Position numbers and translations under genes: made by a program. A DNA stretch of 64,000 nt, from NCBI GenBank assembly GCA_963834425.1, contig CAWIBR010000013.1, positions 1,054,001 through 1,118,000 on the forward strand, in the 5' to 3' direction. Below are positions 38,801 to 48,395 of the stretch, in pieces; position 1 is the first letter of the stretch, and every line of letters starts with the position of its first letter. The stretch is from CAVURS01 sp963834425 (GTDB taxonomy: Bacteria > Actinomycetota > Actinomycetes > Actinomycetales > CAVURS01). Under the pieces are notes generated by a model. The model was not told the origin of the DNA and searched no databases. It saw only the letters and a list, made by a program, of their open reading frames with translations.

Positions 38801-39371
38801 TCAGGTTTGACGGGCCCGGTGGGTCGCGGCCTTGACCCGGTTCTGGCAGGCCGTCGAACAGAACCGCCGGGTGCCGTTGCGCGAGACGTCGACGAAGACC
38901 CGGTCGCAGGCCGGCGCCTGGCAGACGCCGAGACGGTCGGGATAGCTGCTGCCCAGCACCGTGGCCAGGCCGACGGCGACGCCGCCGCCCCAGCCGGAGG
39001 GATCCGCAGCGCCCTGGCCGTGGAAATGCAGGTGCCAGGGCTCGCCGTCGTGCCGGTCGAGGTGCGGGGTCGGCCGATAGCGCTGCAGCAGCTGGTTGGC
39101 CGCGGCCGCCGCCTCGTCGAATCGCCGGTCGCCGGCGAGCTCGAACACCGGCCGGCAGGCGACGCCCAGCTCGACCAGGGCCGGAACCGCGACCCCTGTC
39201 GGCGCCGACGTGCGGCGGTCGCCGTCTTGAAGGGCCGCGGTCAGGGCGTCGACCAGGTCCGGACCCGACGGGCACGACGTACGGCCGGCCGCGCCGTTCG
39301 CCCGGCGTCGTGACGTTGACCAGGGCGGCCGCGGCCGCGACCACACCGTCCGTGTGACTGCCAAAGTCCAC
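38801..39371 (-). CDS. CGNR zinc-finger/ABATE-domain regulator, one apparent frameshift
   Basis: About 189 residues. The N-terminal ABATE-like domain begins VDFGSHTDGVVAAAAALVN. The C-terminal treble-clef zinc finger contains CQAPACDRVFVD and RRFCSTACQNRVKAATHR, in which the CGNR-type motif reads CQNR. Near 39269 CCC must be CC so that YVVPSGPDLVDAL is continuous. GTG 39371 is the likely start. Members are presumed DNA-binding regulators. It is divergent from a methyltransferase across 83 bases. Confidence 0.8.
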
Positions 39372-39454
39372 TTGACCAGGTACTCCCGTCTCGTTAGCGT
39401 GCCGGTCGGACCGAGTGACGGTCAAAACTAGAAACAACAGTGACGGAGGACAGC

Positions 39455-40218
39455 ATGCCGACTCAGGAGCAGGCGCGCCAGTGGCTGGACCGATGGGATC
39501 GCCAACAGGAGGGCTACATCCCGGACCGCGAGGAGCGGTTCGCGGTCATCGCCGAGGTCGTGCGCGCGAGCTGCGATCGGCCGGACCCGCTGGTCGTCGA
39601 CCTGGGCGCCGGTCCGGGGTCGCTGTCGGTGCGGATCCTGGACCGGCTGCCGGGGGCGACCGTCGTGGCGGTCGACGCCGACCCGCTCCTGCTGGGCCTG
39701 GCGGCCGCGGCGTACGGCGATCGGTCTGGGCTGCGGATCGTCGATCGTGACCTGCGGCGGCCCGGCTGGGAGGCGGCCCTGCGCCTGGACCGGGCGGCGG
39801 ACGCGATCGTGAGCACGACCGCGCTGCACTGGCTCACGCTGGAGCAGTTGACCCGGCGTGTACCGCAGCTGCGCGGACCTGTTGGCGCCCGGCGGGGTCC
39901 TGGTCAACGGCGACCATCTCGGCGAGGGTCCGCGGCGGCCGGCGCTCGACCGGCTGACCCACGCGGTGGCCGCGGCTCACGCCCAGCGGGTGGGCACCAG
40001 CCGGGGCCGAAGACTGGCACCAGTGGTGGGCGGCGGTCGAGGCCGCCCCGGAGCTGGCCGGCCTGGTGGGGGAGCGCGGCGCCCGGCCGATCGAGCACTC
40101 GGTGCCCCACGAGCCGACGCTGGCCGATCACGAGCAGGCGTTGGTCGCGGCCGGTTTCGCCGAGGTCGGCGTGGTCTGGCAGCAGGGCGACGACCGGGTG
40201 CTGGTCGCCGTCCGCTGA
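39455..40218 (+). CDS. SAM-dependent methyltransferase, two apparent frameshifts
   Basis: About 253 residues. The class I SAM motif is VVDLGAGPGSLS, followed by VVAVDADPLLL, DAIVSTTALHWLT and, in the next frame, LLAPGGVLVNGDHL. Surplus C near 39859 (LTRVYRSCADLL) and surplus G near 40006 (TSRAEDWHQWW) shift the frame twice. The C-terminal AEVGVVWQQGDDRVLVAVR ends at 40218. ATG 39455 has GGAGG 5 bases upstream and is preferred over GTG 39440. Substrate unknown. Confidence 0.8.
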
Positions 40219-40225
40219 CTGAGGT

Positions 40226-41468
40226 CTAGGTGGGGTCCTCGAGCCGGGCCGCGCGCAGGGTGAGGTAGTCGCGCTCGGCCCGGCTGGCGGTCGTCCGAGC
40301 GGCCTGCCGGTACGCCGCGCGCGCCGCGTCCCGATCGCCGGCGAGCTCCAGCAGGTGTCCGCGGACGGCGTCCAGGCGATGCCCCCGGGCCAGCTGAGGG
40401 TCGTCCGCGAGCGGGGTCAGCAGGGCCAACCCGGCCCGAGGCCCGTCCACCCGGGCCACCGCCACGGCCCGGTTGAGGGTCACCACCGGCCCGGGCGCGA
40501 GCCGCTCGAGGACCCGATAGAGGGCCAGGATCTGCAGCCAGTCCGTCTCGTCGTCGCTGGGTGCCTCGTCGTGCAGAGCCGCGATCGCGGCTTGGATCTG
40601 ATACGGCCCCGGCGGACCGTGGCCGAGGGCCTGCGGCAACAGGGCCGTTCCTTCGGCGATCGACCGGGCGTCCCAGCGCGCGCGGTCCTGCTCGGCCAGC
40701 GGCACCAGGGCGCCATCGGCCGTCGTCCGGGCCGGCCGCCGCGCCTCGATCAGCAGCATCAGGGCCAGCAGGCCGGTCACCTCGGAGTCGCCCGGCTCGA
40801 GGTGATGGAGCAATCGGGCCAGCCGGATCGCCTCTTGGGTCAGGTCGGCGCGATGGGTCTGGCCGCCCGAGCTGGCCAGATAGCCCTCGTTGAAGATCAG
40901 ATAGAGCACCTGCGTGACGACCCGCAGCCGACCGGCTCGCTCCTCGACCGGTGGTGGTTCGAACCGGCCCCCGGCGGCCTTGATGGCCTGCTTGGCCCGG
41001 CTGATCCGTTGCGCCATGGTCGTTTCCGGCACCAGGAAGGCGGCCGCGATCTCGGCCGTGCTGAGCCCGCCGACTGCACGCAAGCGTGAGCGCGAGCTGC
41101 GACGGTGCGGACAGGGCCGGGTGGCAACACAGGAAGAGCAGCGTCAGCGTGTCGTCCTCGTCCACGACGGCCCCTGCATCGGCTGGGACACCCGCCAGGT
41201 CCATCCGGGCGTCGGCCTCCTCCCGTCGACGCCGGGCACCGTCGCTGCGCCACTCGTCGACCAAGCGGCGGGAGGCCACCGTCATCAGCCAGGCGCGGGG
41301 ATGGTCCGGTGCTCCCGTCTGCGGCCATTGGGTTGCGGCCGCCAGCAATGCCTCCTGGACGGCGTCCTCGCAGGCGTCGAACTGGCCGTGGCGCCGGACC
41401 AATGCGCCGAGGACCTGCGGCGAGAGCTCGCGCAGCAGGTCCTCGGTGCCGCCGATCGGTTCGTTCAC
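40226..41468 (-). CDS. ECF-type RNA polymerase sigma factor, ECF42 group, one apparent frameshift
   Basis: About 413 residues: sigma region 2 (EDAVQEALLAAATQWPQ, HPRAWLMTVASRRLVDEWR), region 4 (LSTAEIAAAFLVPETTMAQR) and a long C-terminal helical extension (YLIFNEGYLASSG, LNRAVAVARVDGP, GHRLDAVRGHLLELAGD) typical of ECF42. The family lacks an anti-sigma factor; the extension is thought to control activity. Near 41083 TT must be T, joining LALTLRAVGGLST. GTG 41468 is 26 bases behind the DGPF gene, its usual partner. It is convergent with the methyltransferase gene 7 bases away. Confidence 0.9.
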
Positions 41469-41494
41469 CGGCTGCGCCGCCTGTGGTCGCCGGC

Positions 41495-41860
41495 TCAGCC
41501 CTCGATCTCTGGCGGAGCATCCATCGACGGCCGCACCTCGACGACCTGGGAGTACTTCACGATCCGCCCGCAGATGTCGTAGACCCGCTGCTCGTCCGCC
41601 ACATCGAGCACCCAGTAGCCCACCAGGGACTCCTTGGCCTCCGCGAACGGGCCGTCGGTCACGACGTACCCGTCGTCGGTACGGCGGACCAGCTTGGCCT
41701 GGCTGCCGTCAGCCAGCCCGCGGGCCTCGACCAGCTCTCCGCTGCCTTCGAGCTCGGCGTTCAAGCTCTCCATGAAGCCGATCATCTCCCTGATCCACTC
41801 CGGGCTCTGGGTCTCGGTCATCTCCTGCGCGGACCCGAACATCATGACCATGTACTTCAC
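41495..41860 (-). CDS. YCII/DGPF-domain protein, ECF42 partner
   Basis: 121 residues of the YCII-related fold with the DGPF signature in YVVTDGPFAEAKESLVGYWV. DGPF genes are the regular neighbours and targets of ECF42 sigma factors; their biochemical role is unknown. GTG 41860 (MKYMVMMFG) has GAGGGAG upstream and matches the family start. A candidate ECF42 promoter lies 62-88 bases upstream. Confidence 0.9.
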   Translation of the reverse strand: MKYMVMMFGSAQEMTETQSPEWIREMIGFMESLNAELEGSGELVEARGLADGSQAKLVRRTDDGYVVTDGPFAEAKESLVGYWVLDVADEQRVYDICGRIVKYSQVVEVRPSMDAPPEIEG

Positions 41861-41921
41861 GGTGAACTCCCTCTCGTTTCCGGTGTCTCGACCGGTGCCC
41901 GGGGCGGGCACTCACCCCTGA

Positions 41922-41948
41922 GTCGGAGCGCCCGAGCCGTTCTCGACA
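41922..41948 (-). promoter_or_regulatory. Candidate ECF42-dependent promoter
   Basis: On the minus strand TGTCGA (41948-41943), a 17-base spacer and CGAC (41925-41922) fit the -35 TGTCGA and -10 CG(A/T)C elements reported for ECF42 promoters. It sits between aspS and the DGPF gene and reads toward the DGPF-sigma operon, which would give autoregulation. Confidence 0.6.
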
Positions 41949-41958
41949 TCTGGCCGTG

Positions 41959-41978
41959 ACGGTATTGGACGGTATTGG
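41959..41978. repeat. 10-base direct repeat between DGPF and aspS genes
   Basis: ACGGTATTGG occurs twice without a gap (41959-41968, 41969-41978), just behind the candidate ECF42 promoter. It may be a chance duplication or a regulator site; nothing else supports a role. Confidence 0.5.
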
Positions 41979-42056
41979 TTTTCCCGGGACGCCGACGGCT
42001 CCGTAGGCTTGGCGCGCTCTCCCGTCATCCGTTGAACCACTCTTGGAAGGACCTTC

Positions 42057-43827
42057 GTGCTCCGCACCCACGAGGCCGGCACCCTGCGGGCCGACCAGAT
42101 CGGCCAGACCGTCACCCTCACCGGCTGGGTGGCCAAGCGGCGCGATCACGGGGGAGTGGCCTTCCTGGACCTGCGGGACGCCTCCGGCGTCGTCCAGGTC
42201 GTGGTGCGCGACGAGGCGGTCGCCCACGGCCTGCGCGCGGAGTACTGCCTGCTCGTCGTCGGCACGGTCGGTGCCCGACCGGCCGGCAACGAGAACGACG
42301 ACCTGGCCACGGGTGAGATCGAGGTGACGGCCGAGCGGGTCGAGGTGCTGAATGCGGCCGCGCCGTTGCCGTTCCAGATCGACGAGCGGGTCGAGGTCGG
42401 CGAGGAGGCGCGGCTGCGCTACCGCTACCTGGACCTGCGCCGTCCGGCCCCCGCGGCCGCCATCCGGCTGCGGAGCAAGGTCAACCACGCCGCGCGCGAC
42501 GTGCTGCTGGAGCGCGAGTTCGTCGAGATCGAGACTCCGACCCTGACCCGGTCCACCCCCGAAGGGGCGCGCGACTTCCTGGTGCCGGCTCGTCTGCGCC
42601 CGGGCTCCTGGTACGCCCTGCCGCAGAGCCCGCAGCTGTTCAAGCAGCTACTCATGGTGGCTGGCATGGAGCGCTACTTCCAGATCGCGCGCTGCTACCG
42701 CGACGAGGACTTCCGGGCCGACCGCCAGCCGGAGTTCACCCAGCTCGACGTCGAGATGAGCTTCGTCGACCAGGACGACGTCATCGCCGTCGCGGAGTCG
42801 GTCTTGGTTGCCTTGTGGCAACTGATTGGGTACGACGTCGCGACGCCGATCCCTCGGATGACCTACGCCGACGCGATGGCCCGCTACGGCTCTGACAAGC
42901 CGGACCTACGTTTCGGTCAGGAGCTCACCGACTGCACGGCGTACTTCTCGGCCACCGAGTTCCGCGTCTTCCAGGCGGCGTACGTCGGGGCCGTCGTGAT
43001 GCCCGGGGGAGCGGCCCAGCCGCGCAAGACGCTGGACGCCTGGCAGGACTGGGCCAAGCAGCGGGGGGCCCGCGGACTGGCGTACGTGCTGGTGGGCGAG
43101 GACGGCGAGCTGAGCGGGCCGGTCGCCAAGAACCTCTCCGAGACCGAGAAGGCCGGCCTGGCCGAGCAGGTCGGTGCGGCGCCGGGCGACTGCGTCTTCT
43201 TCGCCGCCGGAGCGCCCAACTCCTCCCGGTCGCTACTCGGCGCGGCTCGGCTGGAGATCGGCCGCCGGACCGGTCAGATCGATGAGTCGGCCTGGTCGTT
43301 CGTCTGGGTCGTCGACGCGCCGCTCTTCGAGCGAGTCGACGAAACCGATGACGTCGCAGTCGGTTCCGGCGTCTGGACTGCGGTCCACCACGCGTTCACC
43401 TCGCCCAAGCCGGAGTCGATGGACACCTTCGACACCGACCCCGGATCCGCGCTGGCCTATGCCTACGACATCGTCTGCAACGGCAACGAGATCGGTGGCG
43501 GTTCGATCCGTATCCATCGCCGTGACATCCAGGAGCGGGTCTTCGCCGTGATGGGCCTCTCGCCCGGAGGAGGCCAACGAGAAGTTCGGCTTCCTGCTCG
43601 AGGCGTTCAACTTCGGGGCTCCGCCGCACGGCGGCATCGCCTTCGGCTGGGACCGGATCTGCGCCCTGCTGTCGGGTGCGGACTCGATCCGCGAAGTGAT
43701 CGCGTTCCCGAAGTCCGGTGGCGGCTACGACCCGCTCACCGCCGCTCCGGCGCCGATCACTGCCCAGCAACGCAAGGAAGCCGGCGTCGACGCCGTGCCC
43801 GAGCCGACAGAAGCCTCGGCCGGCTAG
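42057..43827 (+). CDS. aspS: Aspartyl-tRNA synthetase, one apparent frameshift
   Basis: Charges tRNA-Asp, and probably tRNA-Asn as well. The N-terminal OB fold has TLTGWVAKRRDHGGVAFLDL; the His after RRD is the residue seen in non-discriminating enzymes that work with GatCAB, which is inference here. Class II motif 2 is FQIARCYRDEDFRADRQPEF, and motif 3 lies in GIAFGWDRICALLSG. Near 43561 CCC must be CC, so that MGLSPEEANEKFGFL continues to the end ASAG, TAG 43825-43827. GTG 42057 has GGAAGGA upstream; TAGGCT at 42004-42009 is a likely -10 box. Confidence 0.94.
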
Positions 43828-43828
43828 C

Positions 43829-45166
43829 TCACTTCGCCCCGACCACGGCCGGTTGACCGGTGCTCCGCGCGCTCTGGGTCGGGCCGCGCACGGCGAAGAC
43901 GCCGAGCGAGGCGATGATGCACAGCAGCCCGGCGACGTAGAACGCCGGGTTGTAGGTGTTCAGGTGGTCGCGGATCGCTCCCGCGGCAACGGCTGCCGTT
44001 GCGGCGCCGATCTGGTGCGAGGCGAAGATCCAGCCGTAGACGACCAGGCCGGACTCGCTGCCGAAGGTCTGCGTGACCAGGGTGACGGTCGGCGGCACGG
44101 TGGCGATCCAGTCCAAGCCGTAGAACGCGACGAACGCGCCCAGGCTGAGGTGCTCGGCGGCCAGGGCGTGGGGGAGCGCGAGCAACGAGAGCCCGCGGAG
44201 CCCGTAGTACATGAAGAGCAGCAGCCTCGGGTCATAGCGATCGGTCAACCAGCCGGACGCCGTAGTGCCGACGACATCGAGCAGTCCCATGGCGGCCAAC
44301 ATGCTGGCGGCCGTGACCTCGGGGATCTGGTGGTCCATCGCGGCCGGGATGAAATGCGTTGCGATCAAACCGTTGGTCGACGCGCCGCAGATGAAGAAGC
44401 TGCCGGCCAGGACCCAGAACTGGCTGGTCCGGGCGGCTTGGCCGAGGACCCGGAACGCGGTCGCGATCGGCCGCTGACCCGGGCTGAAGGAGGCGTCGTC
44501 CTCGAGCGCGCCGTACGGCCTGCGGCCGAGATCGGCCGGCCGCTCCCGCAGGAAGATGATCGACACCGGGATGACGATCAGCGAGGAGATCGTCACGGCC
44601 ACGGCGGCCCGTCGCCACTCGCCCGTGCCGGCCAGCGCCGCCAAGAAGGGCAGGAAGAGCAACTGCCCGGTGGAGCTGCCCGCGGTGAGGAGGCCCAGAA
44701 CCAGGCCCCGTCGTTTGACGAACCAGCGGTTGGCGATCGTCGCGGCCAGGACCGGCGCGACGGCGCCGGTGCCGACGCCGACCAGGACGCCCCAGCACAG
44801 GTAGAGCTGCCAGGGCTCGGTCATGAAGACCGTGAGGCCGGACCCCAGGGCGATCAGGGCCATCGCGCACGGGACGACCCGGCGCAGACCGAACCGCTGG
44901 GTCAACGCAGCCGCGAACGGCCCGGCCAGCCCGAAGAGCACCAGGTTGACCGACACCGCGCCCGCGATGGTCGCGCGCGACCAGCCGAACTCGTCCTGTA
45001 GCGGCACCAGCAGAACGCCCGGCGTGGCCCGGAAGCCGGCCGCGAAGAGCAGGCAGAAGAAGCCGCCGGCCGCGACCACCCAGGCCGGATGCACCTTGGG
45101 CAGGTAGAGATTCCGCGGACGCATCGGGGGCGCGACGGTGGCTTCGACTGCGTCGGGTGGGCTCAC
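43829..45166 (-). CDS. MFS transporter, OFA/monocarboxylate-type
   Basis: 445 residues with about 12 membrane helices. Visible blocks are WVVAAGGFFCLLFAAGF (helix 1), the loop 2-3 DEFGWSRATIAGAVSVN typical of oxalate/formate and monocarboxylate porters, ALTQRFGLRRVVPC and WFVKRRGLVLGLLTAG. The family exchanges small organic acids; substrate unknown. GTG 45166 overlaps the stop of the EamA gene (GTGA), so the two are coupled. It is convergent with aspS, 1 base apart. Confidence 0.85.
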   Translation of the reverse strand: MSPPDAVEATVAPPMRPRNLYLPKVHPAWVVAAGGFFCLLFAAGFRATPGVLLVPLQDEFGWSRATIAGAVSVNLVLFGLAGPFAAALTQRFGLRRVVPCAMALIALGSGLTVFMTEPWQLYLCWGVLVGVGTGAVAPVLAATIANRWFVKRRGLVLGLLTAGSSTGQLLFLPFLAALAGTGEWRRAAVAVTISSLIVIPVSIIFLRERPADLGRRPYGALEDDASFSPGQRPIATAFRVLGQAARTSQFWVLAGSFFICGASTNGLIATHFIPAAMDHQIPEVTAASMLAAMGLLDVVGTTASGWLTDRYDPRLLLFMYYGLRGLSLLALPHALAAEHLSLGAFVAFYGLDWIATVPPTVTLVTQTFGSESGLVVYGWIFASHQIGAATAAVAAGAIRDHLNTYNPAFYVAGLLCIIASLGVFAVRGPTQSARSTGQPAVVGAK

Positions 45167-46071
45167 CGACTCAGGACCTCTGGCTCTGGAGCGGCCATAG
45201 CGTGTTCTAACACAGGCGTACGACGGGAGAGCGTCGTGATCACGACGCCGGTCAGCAGGATGGCGCCGCCGACGATCTCGGCCGCCCCCGGTCGTTCGCC
45301 CTGGATCAGCCAGGCGGCTGCGATCCCGACCGGGGGCACCAGCAGGGCAAACGGCGCGACCAGGGCCGCCGGGTAGCGCGCGAGCAACGTGTTCCAGATC
45401 CCGTAGCCGACCAAGGACGCCAGGTAGGCGGTGTAGAGGGTCGACAGGATGGCCGACCTGGGCAGATGTTCGACGCTGTGCGCGACTCGGGTCGGTCCGT
45501 CGAGCAGCAGGGACATGGCCAGGAGCGGGATGGGTACGACGGTGGCCGACCACACGGTCAGCGACAGCCCGGACGCCGACCGGACGCGCCGAGCAACGAC
45601 ATTCCCGCACGCCCAGGACAGTGCCGCACCGAGGGTGAGCACGAAGGCCAGCGCGGGGGTCGCGCTGGTGCGGCCGGCAGCCACGACGACCAGCCCGGCG
45701 GTGCCGACGGCGATGCCGACGAAGGTCGCCCGCTGGGGGTGCTCGCCGAGCCGCACGAGCGCGATCAGCACGGTGAAGATGACCTGGGCCTGGAGCACGA
45801 GCGAGGCCAGACCGGGCGGCATGCCGAGGTGCAGCGCCGTGTAGAGCAAGCCGAACTGGCCGACGCTCATGAACAACCCGACCAGGGCGATGTCGACCGC
45901 ACGCGCGGCCGGGCGGCGGACGAAGAAGATCGCCGGCAGCGCCACGAGGGTGAACCGGATCGCGGCGAAGGTCAGTGGTGGCACGTGGCCGATGCCTTCG
46001 TCGATCACGACGAAGTTGATGCCCCAGATGGTCGCGGTCAGGCAGGCGAGCAACGAGGGTCCGAGGGGCAT
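45163..46071 (-). CDS. EamA/DMT-family exporter
   Basis: 302 residues with ten predicted membrane segments in two EamA repeats. Examples are LTATIWGINFVVIDEGIGHV at the start of repeat 1 and LGAALSWACGNVVARRVR at the start of repeat 2. The family exports amino acids or metabolites (RhaT, YdcZ, O-acetylserine exporters). Transcribed away from a LysR gene across 72 bases, the normal arrangement of a LysR-controlled exporter. Coupled to the MFS gene downstream. Confidence 0.88.
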   Translation of the reverse strand: MPLGPSLLACLTATIWGINFVVIDEGIGHVPPLTFAAIRFTLVALPAIFFVRRPAARAVDIALVGLFMSVGQFGLLYTALHLGMPPGLASLVLQAQVIFTVLIALVRLGEHPQRATFVGIAVGTAGLVVVAAGRTSATPALAFVLTLGAALSWACGNVVARRVRSASGLSLTVWSATVVPIPLLAMSLLLDGPTRVAHSVEHLPRSAILSTLYTAYLASLVGYGIWNTLLARYPAALVAPFALLVPPVGIAAAWLIQGERPGAAEIVGGAILLTGVVITTLSRRTPVLEHAMAAPEPEVLSR

Positions 46072-46143
46072 GCCTCCATCGTCGGCCGCAGGATTCGTTT
46101 CGTACAGCGACTATTTCTGGGGTGATTCATGTAGCGTTCCTTC

Positions 46144-47085
46144 ATGATCGACCTGGTGGCCCTGCAGTCGCTGATGGGCGTCGCCGAGCGTGGGACGGTC
46201 GGCGGCGCGGCCGAGTCGCTCGGCTACACGCCGTCGGCGGTGTCGCAGCAGATCAAGCGACTCGAACGCACCCTGGGCCTGGACCTGCTGGAGCGGGTCG
46301 GCAGGGGAGTGGTCCTCACCGAGCCGGCCCGACTGCTGGTCGCCGAGGGGCACCGGCTGCTGGGCGAGCTCGAGGCGGTCGAATCGCGCCTGGACAGCAG
46401 CGCGGGCAAGCTGCACGGGACGATCCGGATGGCCGCTCATGCCACGGCGATCCGCGGGATCGTGGCTCCGGCGCTGGCCACGCTGGGGGAGTCGGCACCC
46501 GACCTCGACGTCAGCCTGGTCGAGCGGGATCCCTCCGCCGCCGTGGACCTGCTGGTGTCCGGCCAAGTGGACGTCGCCGTCGTGCACAACTGGGTCGGCG
46601 TGCCGCTCCACGTGCCGGCCGGTCTGGACGAACGAACGATCGGCGAGGACGTCGCCGACGTCCTGATCAACCGGTCCAACCCGCTGTCGCGGCGAAAGTC
46701 GTTGACCGCCAAGGAGTTGCTGGACCAACGATGGGCGATCACCCCGGTCGGCACGATCTGCCACGCCTGGTTCGTGCAGATGTTCGCGGGCTTCAGCCGG
46801 ACGCCCACCGTCCGCTACTGGACTCCGGAGTTCGCTACCCATGTGGCGCTCGTCGAGGCCGGCTTGGCCATCGCGCTTGTCCCGCGACTGGGTCGAGACG
46901 AGCTGCCCAAGGGTGTCGTGGCCGTGCCCGTGCACGACCCGGTGCCGACCCGGCAGGTGCTTGTCCTGCGTCGGGCGACGATGGCCTCCAGCCCGGCCCT
47001 GCGACACATCACCGACGCCCTGGCCGCACAGGCCGCCCGCCGCCCGCTGACCACCACACCGAGACAGTCCGTCGTGCATTCTTAG
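46144..47085 (+). CDS. LysR-family transcriptional regulator
   Basis: 313 residues. The N-terminal winged HTH is ESLGYTPSAVSQQIKRLERT, followed by the periplasmic-binding-like effector domain (KLHGTIRMAAHATAIRGIVA). It is divergent from the EamA-MFS operon, which is its likely target; the 72-base gap contains AT-rich half-site-like sequence but no box I can define. Effector unknown. Confidence 0.92.
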   Translation: MIDLVALQSLMGVAERGTVGGAAESLGYTPSAVSQQIKRLERTLGLDLLERVGRGVVLTEPARLLVAEGHRLLGELEAVESRLDSSAGKLHGTIRMAAHATAIRGIVAPALATLGESAPDLDVSLVERDPSAAVDLLVSGQVDVAVVHNWVGVPLHVPAGLDERTIGEDVADVLINRSNPLSRRKSLTAKELLDQRWAITPVGTICHAWFVQMFAGFSRTPTVRYWTPEFATHVALVEAGLAIALVPRLGRDELPKGVVAVPVHDPVPTRQVLVLRRATMASSPALRHITDALAAQAARRPLTTTPRQSVVHS

Positions 47086-47141
47086 CGACACGCCGGGCGA
47101 GCCGTCTTCAGCCGCGGCGGGTCGCGCGAGAGTCACGACCA

Positions 47142-47155
47142 ACTGTCTGGACAGT
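47142..47155. repeat. 14-base palindrome ACTGTCTGGACAGT
   Basis: An almost perfect inverted repeat (ACTGTC-TG-GACAGT) lies between the convergent LysR and GNAT genes. A second small hairpin, ATCGGC-GTTA-GCCGAT, follows at about 47194-47209. Together they probably serve as a bidirectional terminator region. Confidence 0.4.
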
Positions 47156-47208
47156 GCAGGGTGTTCTTCCCTCGAACTGACATAATGTCGATTATCGGCG
47201 TTAGCCGA

Positions 47209-47790
47209 TCAGTGTTCGATCAGGTCCCGGGCCAGGCGGGCATGCAGGTGCATGTCGTGCCAGCCGTCAGCATGGCGAGCCTGGTCGCGCATCGTCCCCT
47301 CGGCCGTGAAGCCAGCTCGGTCGGCAACGCGGCACGACGCGACGTTCTGCGCTGAGTGCACCAGCCAGATCCGGTGCAGCCCGATCACGTCCAGCAGCCA
47401 CGCGCTGGCCACGGTCAGCGCGCGCGACGCGATCCACCGGCCGCGGGCCTCCGGGACGACCCAGTAGCCGGCCTCTGCCGAGCCGTCGGTCAGGTCGATG
47501 GACCGGTAGGTGATCCGCCCGACCAACCCGCCGTCGTCGACGACGGCCCACCCGGCCGCGGACTCCTCACCCCAGCGCCGTGCCCAGGACAACACCCACA
47601 CCAACGCTTCGTCGGACGTCATCGAGCGACCGTGCCAGCGCTGGATGTCCGCGTCGGCGTACGCCCGCTCGACTCCGGGCGCGTCACTGGCCCGCCAGGG
47701 CCGCAACGTCAGCTCGTCGACCCGAAGGGTCGGCTGCGGCCGGCCGCTGATCCGGCCGGCCGCGAGGGCCGGGCTCACCAGGGAGGGCAC
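47209..47790 (-). CDS. GNAT N-acetyltransferase, RimJ/RimL type
   Basis: 193 residues. It has LTLRPWRASDAPGVERAYAD near the start, the acetyl-CoA region YWVVPEARGRWIASRALTVA and the RimL-like end VASCRVADRAGFTAEGTMRD. Members acetylate protein N-termini or small amines. GTG 47790 lies 2 bases after the upstream VOC stop, so the pair is co-transcribed. Acceptor unknown. Confidence 0.87.
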   Translation of the reverse strand: MPSLVSPALAAGRISGRPQPTLRVDELTLRPWRASDAPGVERAYADADIQRWHGRSMTSDEALVWVLSWARRWGEESAAGWAVVDDGGLVGRITYRSIDLTDGSAEAGYWVVPEARGRWIASRALTVASAWLLDVIGLHRIWLVHSAQNVASCRVADRAGFTAEGTMRDQARHADGWHDMHLHARLARDLIEH

Positions 47791-47792
47791 GG

Positions 47793-48182
47793 TCAGGAAT
47801 CCAGCCACAAGCAGAACGGGTGGCCGTCCGGATCGAGGTAGACCCGCACGTCGTCCTGAGGTTGATCTGCCGCCAAGGTGGCTCCGCACTCCTCGGCCCG
47901 GGCCGAGGCAGCCGCCAGGTCATCGACCCGGATCTCCAGATGCAGCATCATCTGCTGCGCCCCCGGGCGCGTCGGCCAGACCGGGCGCTCGTACGGCGTC
48001 TCGCGCTGGAAGGACAGCCCGACGCCGCCGCGGGGGTCGCGCAGCAGGATCCAGTCCGCTTCCTGCTCGACCACAGTGAGGTCGAGCAGTTGGAGGTAGA
48101 AGTTCGCCAGCCGTTCGGGGTCGCTCGCCCCGATGTTCACCGTTGTCACGACCGGACGTGTGGACGATGACTGCTCGGGCAC
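47793..48182 (-). CDS. VOC-superfamily (glyoxalase/dioxygenase-fold) protein
   Basis: 129 residues with the paired beta-alpha-beta-beta-beta units of the vicinal oxygen chelate fold: VTTVNIGASDPERLANFYLQ, MMLHLEIRVDDLAAASARAE and VYLDPDGHPFCLW. GTG 48182 is directly preceded by GAGGGG. Substrate unknown. First gene of a two-gene unit with the GNAT gene. Confidence 0.85.
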   Translation of the reverse strand: MPEQSSSTRPVVTTVNIGASDPERLANFYLQLLDLTVVEQEADWILLRDPRGGVGLSFQRETPYERPVWPTRPGAQQMMLHLEIRVDDLAAASARAEECGATLAADQPQDDVRVYLDPDGHPFCLWLDS

Positions 48183-48395
48183 CCCCTCACGGTACGGCGA
48201 CCCGGCGACAGACCGGCGGTGATCCAGCAAGGGGAAGGCCGCCGGTCACCGCGGGTAGGTATCTGGTCTCGCTGCGCTGCCTCTTTGGACTTGGTGGGCA
48301 AGGGGTTTGGTCGTTTGCGTTGCGCGGTCCCCAGGGCGCGCTTAGGTTGACAGGGAAGAAGGACCGGGGGCAGTTGGAGCGAGGCGGTTCGCACT

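Noticed and set aside
43829..48182. Genomic island of transporters and regulators
   Set aside because: Base composition and codon use look like the neighbours, and no integrase, tRNA or repeats flank it.
48183..48395. c-di-AMP (ydaO) riboswitch ahead of the cell-wall carboxypeptidase
   Set aside because: The context would fit, but I could not find the conserved core pairing; plain intergenic sequence is the safer call.
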